From positions 1,860,001-1,924,000 of the forward strand of contig OY760517.1 in the NCBI GenBank assembly GCA_963663615.1: a DNA stretch of 64,000 nucleotides. Reading direction: 5' to 3'. Positions 55,962 to 63,498 of this stretch are shown one piece after another. Source of the DNA: G963663615 sp963663615 (lineage in GTDB: Bacteria; Bacteroidota; Ignavibacteria; Ignavibacteriales; Melioribacteraceae). How positions within the stretch are numbered: the first letter of the stretch is position 1; each line of letters starts with the position of its first letter. The notes under the pieces are model-generated. The model saw nothing but the letters and a program-made list of their open reading frames with translations, was not told where the DNA came from and made no database searches. A program made the position numbers and the translations under genes.

Positions 55962-56406
55962 AAATGTTTCTGTAAATTGTACCAATGGTATTAGTTGTAA
56001 TAAGGCAGAAATACACAGTTTTTTACTGGCACTCAAAAAAGAAATGGGTTTTTCCATTGAATACTTACCAATAAATCTTGTCGATTCAGAAACAATACAT
56101 AAAGTAAACGTAGAATACCTTGATCATGATTATTCTACAGATATTATTACCTTTAATTATTCTGGAAATAATAGTAATCTTGATGGTGAAATATTTATCT
56201 CGGTTAATGATGCATACGAAAATAGTCAAAAATTTGGTGTATCCTTACATGAAGAAATTTTGAGATTGATAATTCACGGAATTTTACATTTATTAGGGCA
56301 TGACGATAAGACAGATATTGAAAGAAAAAAACAAAAAAAAATAGAAGATTCATTAGTTACCAGATATTCTAACCTGGCAAATAATATAAATACCCGTTAT
56401 GACTGA
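55954..56406 (+). CDS. ybeY: rRNA maturation endonuclease YbeY
   Basis: 150 residues with the metal site HGILHLLGHDDKTD (three histidines) and the preceding YSTDIITFNYSG of the family. It is a short zinc endoribonuclease for 16S rRNA 3' end maturation. Overlaps the MBL gene upstream and the DUF494 gene downstream by 8 nt each. Confidence 0.93.
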   Translation: MLRNVSVNCTNGISCNKAEIHSFLLALKKEMGFSIEYLPINLVDSETIHKVNVEYLDHDYSTDIITFNYSGNNSNLDGEIFISVNDAYENSQKFGVSLHEEILRLIIHGILHLLGHDDKTDIERKKQKKIEDSLVTRYSNLANNINTRYD

Positions 56407-56854
56407 AAAAATAATAGAAGCACTCGCAAAAATACTTGATGAGCTAAATCAGGACATTAGCATTGAGGATGTAAATAAAAATCTTTCAACCAGTAAGGAT
56501 TTTGACAAACAAACCCTCAGTGCCGCCTTCAGTCTTGTTTACGACAAAGTATTAAGCCATAAAGTATCAACAAACAGAAAACCAAAACAATCCAATACAT
56601 TCAGAATGCTCACTAATGAAGAAAAAGATTTACTTGGAACAGATAATACAGGCTACTTAATGTATTTGCATAATGTTGGTTTACTTGATTCGGTTGAAAT
56701 GGAAATGGTACTGGAACAGTTAATGATGTTCCCTGATGATAGCGTTAATAAGAATGATATTAACTGGATTGTCTATATTTCACTTGTTGATTTTAGTACA
56801 GAGATACTACCTGGCAGCAGGTTGCTACTCGATTCTACTGATCAAATTAATTAG
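56399..56854 (+). CDS. DUF494 (Smg-like) protein
   Basis: A 151-residue protein of DUF494: helices, then FRMLTNEEKDLLGTDNTGYLMYLHNVGLL and MEMVLEQLMMF, with a W-rich C-terminal part. This family is known in proteobacteria as Smg next to DNA-handling genes; its function is not known. It overlaps ybeY by 8 nt and is followed by a Xer-type recombinase 26 nt later, which fits that context. Confidence 0.7.
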   Translation: MTEKIIEALAKILDELNQDISIEDVNKNLSTSKDFDKQTLSAAFSLVYDKVLSHKVSTNRKPKQSNTFRMLTNEEKDLLGTDNTGYLMYLHNVGLLDSVEMEMVLEQLMMFPDDSVNKNDINWIVYISLVDFSTEILPGSRLLLDSTDQIN

Positions 56855-56880
56855 GGAAAATAAATAATTCGGCTAATAAT

Positions 56881-57771
56881 ATGTCTTCGCCTATTCAGGA
56901 AACTATCAATAACTTTCTAAAAGAACTAAGAGCTGTTAAAAGGGTTAGTAATAACACTTATAAATCTTATAAAACCGACCTGCATTACTTTCTGGAGTTT
57001 TGTGCTGCAAACAAACTGGATAGTTTTACATTACTAACCGAAAAGCGAATAAAACTCTATATGATGCAACTTTCCGAAGAAGGCATTTCAGCACGATCAA
57101 TCTCAAGAAAACTTTCTGTGTTAAGAGGCTTTTTTAATTTTTGTTTAACAAACAGCATTATTGATAAATCTCCTGTACAAAATATTAGAAATCCAAAATC
57201 AAAAAAAAATCTTCCTGAAATTATTAATATTGACACTTTCGAAAAAATTTATACATTGATAGATGAGACCGTTGATAACGGGAACAAAACAGTTTATAAA
57301 ATGGTATTTGAGTTATTGTACGGTTGTTCCTTAAGGGTATCTGAAGTTTGCAATCTCAACATAAATGATGTTGATTTGAAAAGTAAAACAATAAAAGTTT
57401 TTGGTAAAGGAAGTAAACACAGAATAATACCAATTGGTGATAAGAGTATAAATATTATTAGTGAATACATAAATTCGGAAAGGGCTGCAATTAAAGACGC
57501 TTTAATATTGACAAATACTGGTAAGAGAATTTATCCAAGATATTTATACAGGATAGTTAACAACATTCTTGGCAAAGTTTCTACAATCGATAAAAAAAGT
57601 CCGCATGTATTGAGGCATAGTTCAGCTACACATATGCTGGATAACGGTGCTGATCTACTTGCAGTCAAAGAAATTCTTGGGCATAAAAATTTATCGACCA
57701 CACAAATCTATACTCATACAAGTATAGAGAAATTAAAAAACTCATACAAAAAAGCCCACCCAAAATCATAG
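56881..57771 (+). CDS. xerD: Tyrosine recombinase, XerC/XerD type
   Basis: 296 residues with SAM-like N-terminal domain (ETINNFLKELRAVKRVSNNT) and catalytic residues Arg (YGCSLRVSEVC), Lys (GKGSKHRIIPI), HVLRHSSATHMLDNGADL (His-Arg), LGHKNLSTTQIYTH (His, Tyr). The short, complete form resolves chromosome dimers at a dif site; C or D cannot be separated here. No dif-like site or integrated element is seen in the window, so a housekeeping role is more likely than a mobile element. Confidence 0.9.
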   Translation: MSSPIQETINNFLKELRAVKRVSNNTYKSYKTDLHYFLEFCAANKLDSFTLLTEKRIKLYMMQLSEEGISARSISRKLSVLRGFFNFCLTNSIIDKSPVQNIRNPKSKKNLPEIINIDTFEKIYTLIDETVDNGNKTVYKMVFELLYGCSLRVSEVCNLNINDVDLKSKTIKVFGKGSKHRIIPIGDKSINIISEYINSERAAIKDALILTNTGKRIYPRYLYRIVNNILGKVSTIDKKSPHVLRHSSATHMLDNGADLLAVKEILGHKNLSTTQIYTHTSIEKLKNSYKKAHPKS

Positions 57772-57783
57772 TAAGGAGTTGTT

Positions 57784-58086
57784 ATGAATATCAGAATAAC
57801 ATCCCGTAAGTTTAGGGCTAAAGATTCCCTAAAATCATTAATTCACAAATCTGTGAACTCTTTGGAGAAATTTAGCGACGATATAATTGAAGCTGAAGTT
57901 GTTCTACATTTTACCCATATGAAGGATAGCATTAAAACAGTGGAAATACTTTTAAAAGTACCAGGCAAAACTCTTGCAGTTTCTGAAAGCTCGGAAGAGT
58001 TTGAGAAATCAGTAGGTTCTGCCGTAAGTAAACTTGAACGTCAGTTAAAGAAAGTTAAAACGAAACGGATGGCTAAAGTAAGATGA
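57784..58086 (+). CDS. hpf: Ribosome hibernation promoting factor, short form
   Basis: A 100-residue HPF/RaiA-type protein: NIRITSRKFRAKDSLKSLI, EAEVVLHFTH, KTVEILLKVPGKTLAVSESS. It lacks the C-terminal dimerization domain of long HPF, so it would act like the short, YfiA- or HPF-like form. RBS AAGGAG lies 6 nt before the ATG. Its stop overlaps hprK by 4 nt, so ribosome hibernation and HPr control are coupled on one message. Confidence 0.92.
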   Translation: MNIRITSRKFRAKDSLKSLIHKSVNSLEKFSDDIIEAEVVLHFTHMKDSIKTVEILLKVPGKTLAVSESSEEFEKSVGSAVSKLERQLKKVKTKRMAKVR

Positions 58087-59096
58087 TCAATTTTGATAAT
58101 CGCAATGCTTTAATTAAAGATCATATAACAGTTGGTGATTTTTTTAAAAATATTAAAGATCGATTTAATATAAAATTATTAACTAATGAAATTGGTTTTA
58201 GCAGACATATAAAAGATCAGAATTTGCACAGACCCGGCTTGGCATTAGCCGGGTTTGTCGAATTATTTTCAAGTGAAAGGGTACAGGTTTTAGGAAATAC
58301 TGAAATGGGCTATTTAAGACAGCTTTCACCCGAAGACCGATATAAATCAATAGAACGAATATTTCAGTTCAGCGTACCTTGTTTAATAGTTACTGATGAA
58401 AATACTCCGTTCGACGAGATGATTAATCTTGCAAATAAATATAATATTCCTATATTTGGTTCCGAATTTGAGACTACAAAGCTATCTTATCTGGTTACAG
58501 ATTTTCTTGAAGATCAGTTTGCTCCAAAAATCTCGGTTCATGGTTCTTTTGTTGATGTTTATGGTTGCGGGCTTTTATTTGTTGGTAAATCCGGAATTGG
58601 TAAAAGTGAGGTTGCACTTGATCTTGTTGAGAGAGGTCATAGACTGGTTGCTGATGATGTTGTTATTTTAACAAAAAAAGGTGAAGGCATTATTCTTGGT
58701 GCCGGTACTGAGCTGGCTCAGCATTTTATGGAAGTTCGCGGTATTGGCTTTATTGATGTTAGAAGTATGTTCGGTGTAAGAGCCATACGATACCAAAAAA
58801 GGCTTGAAGTTGTTATTGAACTTGAAGTTTGGGATGATAAGTCAGAATATACCCGCACAGGTTTGGATGAATCATCTATTAAAATTATGGGTATTGAATT
58901 ACCTTACATTAAATTACCTATACTTCCGGGTAAAAATATTACAGTAATTGCGGAGGTTATATCACTTAATTATTTACTTAAACATTATGGATATGATGCT
59001 GCAAAAGTTTTACAAACAAGATTGGCTAACAAGCTAAAACAAAAAAGTAACGATGTTGGCAGGGTAATAGACTATTTCGAACATGATTTTGAATAA
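58083..59096 (+). CDS. hprK: HPr kinase/phosphorylase
   Basis: 337 residues. The N-terminal half is the HprK regulatory domain; the kinase half has P-loop GKSGIGKSEVALDLVERGH (G168-S175) and the signature MEVRGIGFIDVRSMFGVRAI. It phosphorylates and dephosphorylates Ser46 of HPr, whose gene lies 40 kb away. In many low-GC and proteobacterial genomes it pairs with an EII; none here. Confidence 0.96.
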   Translation: MINFDNRNALIKDHITVGDFFKNIKDRFNIKLLTNEIGFSRHIKDQNLHRPGLALAGFVELFSSERVQVLGNTEMGYLRQLSPEDRYKSIERIFQFSVPCLIVTDENTPFDEMINLANKYNIPIFGSEFETTKLSYLVTDFLEDQFAPKISVHGSFVDVYGCGLLFVGKSGIGKSEVALDLVERGHRLVADDVVILTKKGEGIILGAGTELAQHFMEVRGIGFIDVRSMFGVRAIRYQKRLEVVIELEVWDDKSEYTRTGLDESSIKIMGIELPYIKLPILPGKNITVIAEVISLNYLLKHYGYDAAKVLQTRLANKLKQKSNDVGRVIDYFEHDFE

Positions 59097-59155
59097 GTTA
59101 CTTTATTTCCTTGCTATGTGGTTTTTTAATTAGTATTTTCGCAACCGAATTTGAT

Positions 59156-60106
59156 ATGAGAAAATTTTATTATTTTTCAAAAAATAAGCTAAAATTCATA
59201 GAAATTGAAAATTTCAATCGGAAGTTTATATTTCTGGTATTGTTCTTTTCCATTGTGTCTTCATTTTTTGTTTTCGGTGGATATTTTATACTTGATGAGT
59301 TTCTAAATCCAAATACCAAAATAAGTGCTCTTAAAAATCAGAATAGGGAACTAAACAGGCTCTATTCCAAATTATTGGAGGAGTATAAAAATATTGGTAA
59401 GGAAATTAGTGAACTCGAGAACAAGAACAAGAACTTGAAAAAGCAAGCTACTCCTGCTATTTATGAGTTCAGTGCTGAAGTTATGAAAATGGATGATATT
59501 AATTTTGCTGATATTACTCCCAGTGATATCAAAGATTTTTCGATGCTTATCGATAACTTTGATTCCTTTTTAGCCAGACTTAATATCAAACTTGATTTAG
59601 TTAGAATAAATTATCAGGAAACAGAAAGATCATTTAAGTCGAATGATATTTTATACAAATCATTACCCTCAGTAAAACCTTGTTCTGGCAATATAACCGA
59701 ATATTTCGGAATGCATAAACATCCGGTTCTGGATGTTATTATTATGCACACCGGAATAAAGATAGCCACTATGCCTGGTACACCAGTATATGCAACCGGT
59801 TCGGGTATTGTTGAGTATTTAGGTTTAAAAGCTGGATACGGAAAAACCATTATTATTGATCATGGGAATGGTTTTAAAACATCTTATTCTCATTTATCAA
59901 AATATGAAACCCGTAGGAGAAGAAAAGTTGAACGCGGTGACTTAATTGGCTACAGCGGTGACTCCGGCAAACTATCAACCGGACCACATTTATACTATGA
60001 AGTAAGACATAACGATATACCATTAAATCCTGTTAATTTTATTTTTGAAGACCTCAAGTTATTTGAGGTAGATTTTAGGACACAAAATTCAAGGAGTGAT
60101 TCCTAA
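59156..60106 (+). CDS. LytM/M23-type protein lacking zinc ligands
   Basis: A 316-residue protein: membrane helix near residues 25-45, coiled coil (NRELNRLYSKLLEEYKNIGK), and a C-terminal LytM domain. The core reads HTGIKIATMPGTPVYATGSG, with Lys202 where active enzymes have the zinc Asp (HxGxDxA), and GPHLYYEVRH, with Tyr280 in place of the second His of HLHFE. H198, H246 and H278 remain. It is probably a non-catalytic activator, like EnvC or NlpD. ATG 59156 is chosen over an upstream TTG because family members start MKxF...-like here. Confidence 0.85.
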   Translation: MRKFYYFSKNKLKFIEIENFNRKFIFLVLFFSIVSSFFVFGGYFILDEFLNPNTKISALKNQNRELNRLYSKLLEEYKNIGKEISELENKNKNLKKQATPAIYEFSAEVMKMDDINFADITPSDIKDFSMLIDNFDSFLARLNIKLDLVRINYQETERSFKSNDILYKSLPSVKPCSGNITEYFGMHKHPVLDVIIMHTGIKIATMPGTPVYATGSGIVEYLGLKAGYGKTIIIDHGNGFKTSYSHLSKYETRRRRKVERGDLIGYSGDSGKLSTGPHLYYEVRHNDIPLNPVNFIFEDLKLFEVDFRTQNSRSDS

Positions 60107-60333
60107 TGATATGGACAGTTGAATTGGCTTCGTATTTAGACGATGCACCATGGCCTGCAACAAGAGAAGAACTTATTGATTATGCTGAGCGTATTGGAGC
60201 TCCACTTGAGGTTGTTGAAAACCTTACGGAACTTGAAGAGTCGGATGAATATTATGAAACTATAGAAGATATTTGGCCTGACTATCCAAGTGATGAGGAC
60301 TTCTTTTACGGTGATGATGAAGATTACAACTAA
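60106..60333 (+). CDS. DUF2795-domain small acidic protein
   Basis: A 75-residue protein rich in Asp, Glu and aromatics (VELASYLDDAPWPATREELI, EESDEYYETIEDIWPDYP), ending in an acidic tail. It matches the DUF2795 family, which is short and of unknown function in Bacteroidota-Chlorobi. Its ATG overlaps the M23 stop by one base and holB starts 11 nt after its stop. Confidence 0.8.
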   Translation: MIWTVELASYLDDAPWPATREELIDYAERIGAPLEVVENLTELEESDEYYETIEDIWPDYPSDEDFFYGDDEDYN

Positions 60334-60344
60334 TTTATAACCTG

Positions 60345-61457
60345 ATGGCTGATTTTATTGAAAGTGTTTTTGGTCAATCCAGAGCACTAAAAACACTTCA
60401 ACGTATCAATTCAACAAACAGACTACCACAAGCTTTGCTTTTTCATGGTGATGAAGGGGTTGGTAAGTTTAGATCTGCTATTGAATTTTCCAAAGCTATC
60501 AATGAAAATTCCCCAAACTTTAATTACATTTCTAAAAGCATTAATAATTTTAATGTACCTTTCATAAAATTTGTTTTTCCTTTACCACGTGGTAAAAATG
60601 AAACTGGCGAGGATGATCCAATCGCTAAACTAAGTGCTAAAGAAAACCAGCATATTCAGGAGGAATTAAATAAAAAATCACAAAACAATTATTATTCTCT
60701 TCGAATAGAAAAAGCCAATAATATTAAAATCAGCAGTATTCGTGATATTAAAAAATTCATATCACTGGATTATTCTGATATTGATTATAGAGTTATTATT
60801 ATTCAGGATGCTCATCTTATGAATGATGAGGCTCAAAATGCACTTCTCAAAAGTTTGGAGGAGCCTCCGGAAGGTATTATATTCATATTAATTACACATA
60901 AACCGGAGTTACTTTTAACCACAATTCATTCAAGATGTTGGTCAATAAAGTTTGATCCGCTCACCAATGATGACATAAAGGTTATTTTAACTGAAAACTT
61001 TGGTATTGATTCAGAGCTTGCTTCTGCTGTTTCTCCATTTTCTGATGGATCGGTGAACAAGGCACTCAGACTTATCGAAGATAATTTTAATGAGATTATT
61101 GAAAAAACAATAATAATACTTCGTTATTCAATGGGTGGGTATTATCATACTGCACTTGCCGCCTTTAACGAAATATTAGCTGGTAAAAACAATAACTTCG
61201 AACATATTATTGCTTTTATTTTAAAATGGCTAACTGATATAGAGAAACACAAATCGATTAAAAAGGATTATTTCTTTTCGAATCATCTGGATACTATTGA
61301 TAAATTCACCAATAATTTCCCGGATATAAAAGTCAACGAGGTATTTAGTTCAATTAATGCATTATATAACAAATATCAACAGAAAGTTAATTTGAATATT
61401 TTAATACTGAATGTTATATTTAAACTTCATACTTTAGTTGATAGGAACAAACACTAA
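60345..61457 (+). CDS. holB: DNA polymerase III delta' subunit
   Basis: 370 residues. AAA+ clamp-loader subunit: FGQSRALKTLQRI, LFHGDEGVGKFRSA (the P-loop has Phe where Thr/Ser is usual, as in many delta' proteins that do not hydrolyse ATP), the SRC motif region THKPELLLTTIHSRCWSI and LKSLEEPPEGIIFIL. The N-terminal zinc site of tau-type proteins is absent, as expected. RicT follows with a 1-base overlap, a pairing known also from Firmicutes. Confidence 0.9.
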   Translation: MADFIESVFGQSRALKTLQRINSTNRLPQALLFHGDEGVGKFRSAIEFSKAINENSPNFNYISKSINNFNVPFIKFVFPLPRGKNETGEDDPIAKLSAKENQHIQEELNKKSQNNYYSLRIEKANNIKISSIRDIKKFISLDYSDIDYRVIIIQDAHLMNDEAQNALLKSLEEPPEGIIFILITHKPELLLTTIHSRCWSIKFDPLTNDDIKVILTENFGIDSELASAVSPFSDGSVNKALRLIEDNFNEIIEKTIIILRYSMGGYYHTALAAFNEILAGKNNNFEHIIAFILKWLTDIEKHKSIKKDYFFSNHLDTIDKFTNNFPDIKVNEVFSSINALYNKYQQKVNLNILILNVIFKLHTLVDRNKH

Positions 61458-62299
61458 TGAATAATATAGAATTACCAGTTCTGAACGAAACCAAGGGTTG
61501 CACATGTGAAACAGACAAGCATGTCTCTAATTCGACAGAACAATATAAATCCATTGTTACTGACTCACTAAAAAACATTATAAATACATTTCACGAAGAA
61601 CAGGATGAAGCCGCTTTAAGTGCATATTCTGATGAAAGGAGTATTATTGAAGTACATTGTAAAGGCATTTGGGGCTATTGTTTTGTTGAAGTTGAAAGAG
61701 ATTATGAAAAACAAATTACACCTGGTCAAAGTGTAATAATCAGTAACGATGAATGTATTGATATTGCTACTGTTTACGAAGTTAGTGAGATAGTAAAAAT
61801 AAAACGTAGCAAAATGGGATTAAGTGGTGAGAAACTGCCTAAGGTTTTAAGAATCCCAAATGAACAAGACCTCTCAAGGTATCGTAAAAATCTTGAAATT
61901 GAAGCTGCTGCAAGTCCAACTTTTAAAAAGAAAGTGGATAAATGCGGATTACTTATGAAACTTGTTGATGTTCATTATCAATTTGATAAAAAAAAGATAT
62001 TCTTTTTCTATACCTCGGATGGAAGAGTTGATTTTCGTGAGCTTGCAAGAGAATTAGCGGCAGAATTTAAAACCAGAATTGAATTACGACAAATTGGTGT
62101 TCGTGATGAGGCTAAACGTATCGGAGGTTTAGGTACCTGTGGTAGGGAATATTGCTGCTCGTCTTTTCTAAATAATTTCAAACGAATAACCACACAATTG
62201 GCTTGTGATCAAAATCTTTCAGCGAACATGTCGAAACTTAGTGGTCCATGCGGTAAATTAAAATGCTGTCTTTCTTTTGAAATTGAAGAAGAACAATAA
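61457..62299 (+). CDS. ricT: RicT/YaaT-family (PSP1) protein
   Basis: 280 residues with the PSP1 domain and the Cys-rich core GLGTCGREYCCSSFLNNF, SGPCGKLKCCLSFE. In Bacillus RicT, with RicA and RicF, binds Fe-S clusters and affects RNA processing. Here extra cysteines near the start (KGCTCETDKH) could add ligands. RicA and RicF are not adjacent. It is tightly coupled to holB. Confidence 0.9.
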   Translation: MNNIELPVLNETKGCTCETDKHVSNSTEQYKSIVTDSLKNIINTFHEEQDEAALSAYSDERSIIEVHCKGIWGYCFVEVERDYEKQITPGQSVIISNDECIDIATVYEVSEIVKIKRSKMGLSGEKLPKVLRIPNEQDLSRYRKNLEIEAAASPTFKKKVDKCGLLMKLVDVHYQFDKKKIFFFYTSDGRVDFRELARELAAEFKTRIELRQIGVRDEAKRIGGLGTCGREYCCSSFLNNFKRITTQLACDQNLSANMSKLSGPCGKLKCCLSFEIEEEQ

Positions 62300-62355
62300 T
62301 TATTTTGAGATTTATCTTACGAAGCATTTAAATGGAATATTTTATATTCAATAGT

Positions 62356-62400
62356 ATTTAATTGGTAGTTATTCCTCATTTTTACTACTATTAATTAAAT
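62356..62400. repeat. Long imperfect hairpin downstream of ricT
   Basis: ATTTAATT GGTAGT (62356-62369) pairs with ACTACT (62384-62389) and AATTAAAT (62393-62400), giving 6 + 8 paired bases with a 3-nt bulge and a 14-nt loop. No T tract follows, so it is not a standard terminator; it may be a 3' processing or termination stem for the long operon. Confidence 0.45.
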
Positions 62401-62562
62401 GTTAAATGCGTATTTATATACAATTATTAACCAATAAACATTTGTTTTTAACGGATCTTTTACGGTAGTTTCGTTTTGTATTATTCTATTCATTATAATT
62501 ATATGATATTCATGGTTAATCTTTTAGTCCTTATTTTCGAATATGTAACAAAAACGCGCAAT

Positions 62563-62592
62563 TTGTTGTTACTAAGTAGTGGCATTTATAAT
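62563..62592 (+). promoter_or_regulatory. Candidate promoter of the hydroxyacyl-CoA dehydrogenase gene
   Basis: TTGTTG (62563-62568), 18 nt, TATAAT (62587-62592), the sigma-70 consensus -10. Placed 36 nt upstream of the start codon. It does not follow the TAnnTTTG pattern well. Confidence 0.4.
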
Positions 62593-62628
62593 TCACAATA
62601 ATATTTGGTATAAATTGCGGAAGGAACT

Positions 62629-63477
62629 ATGAATATAGAAAAAATTACTGTAGTTGGTGGCGGTACAATGGGCAATGGTATTGCTCATTTATTTGCAATG
62701 AACAACTTTAAGGTTGATTTAATTGATATTTCGAAGGAAAATGTCGATAGAGCATATAGCACTATTGTTAAAAATCTTGATAGACAGTTAAAAAAAGAGA
62801 TTATTACGATTGAGGGCAAAGAAAACACTCTTAATAATCTAAATATGATAGTTGGTCAGGATAATGTGGATGCAAATACCGATTTGGTATTAGAAGCGGT
62901 TTTTGAAAATAAAGCTGTAAAGCAGGATATATTTAAAACGATAAATCCTATAGTAAAGGATTCAGCCATATTTGCTTCTAATACATCATCTATATCTATT
63001 ACAGAATTATCTGCTGATATTCGCCCTGACAGGTTTATTGGAATGCACTTCATGAATCCTGTGCCGATAATGAAGCTTGTGGAGATTATTAAAGGATACT
63101 CAACCAGTGACGATACATATATTAGCATAAAAGAATTAACTGAGAAATTAGACAAAACACCTGTTGAAGTTTTTGATTATCCAGGTTTTATATCTAACAG
63201 GGTTCTAATGCCAATGATAAATGAAGCTATATTTTCTCTATATGAAGGTGTTGCATCAGCAGAGGCAATTGATACTGTTATGAAGCTTGGAATGAATCAT
63301 CCAATGGGACCATTAACATTAGCCGATTTTATTGGACTTGATGTGTGCCTTAATATAATGGAAGTATTATATCAGGGATTTAATGACCCAAAATATCGAC
63401 CTTGCCCATTATTGAAAAAGATGGTTGCGGCAAAAAAACTTGGAAGAAAAACAGGTGAAGGATTTTATAAATATTAG
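62629..63477 (+). CDS. 3-hydroxyacyl-CoA (3-hydroxybutyryl-CoA) dehydrogenase
   Basis: 282 residues, the size of Hbd/PaaH. NAD-binding motif VVGGGTMGNGIAHLFA, catalytic His in GMHFMNPVPIMKLVEI, NTSSISITELS, and the C-terminal MGPLTLADFIGLDVCLNIM. It acts in beta-oxidation or butyrate-type chemistry. RBS CGGAAGGA lies before the ATG. The window ends before any other fatty-acid gene could be seen. Confidence 0.92.
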   Translation: MNIEKITVVGGGTMGNGIAHLFAMNNFKVDLIDISKENVDRAYSTIVKNLDRQLKKEIITIEGKENTLNNLNMIVGQDNVDANTDLVLEAVFENKAVKQDIFKTINPIVKDSAIFASNTSSISITELSADIRPDRFIGMHFMNPVPIMKLVEIIKGYSTSDDTYISIKELTEKLDKTPVEVFDYPGFISNRVLMPMINEAIFSLYEGVASAEAIDTVMKLGMNHPMGPLTLADFIGLDVCLNIMEVLYQGFNDPKYRPCPLLKKMVAAKKLGRKTGEGFYKY

Positions 63478-63498
63478 AAACCGGAGTTATACTAAAAA

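Larger units (their letters stand above)
62300..62628. other. Intergenic region without a gene
   Basis: 329 nt, very A/T-rich, between ricT and the dehydrogenase gene. No ORF of note or tRNA is seen. It holds a bulged inverted repeat (62356-62400) and a promoter-like sequence (62563-62592). Confidence 0.7.

Noticed and set aside
56881..57771. Tyrosine recombinase as a sign of a mobile element
   Set aside because: It is the short XerC/D type inside a housekeeping-like operon; no att sites, direct repeats or phage genes are present.
59111..59155. Longer start of the M23-like protein
   Set aside because: The extra residues do not resemble the family start and ATG 59156 begins a normal membrane-anchored protein.
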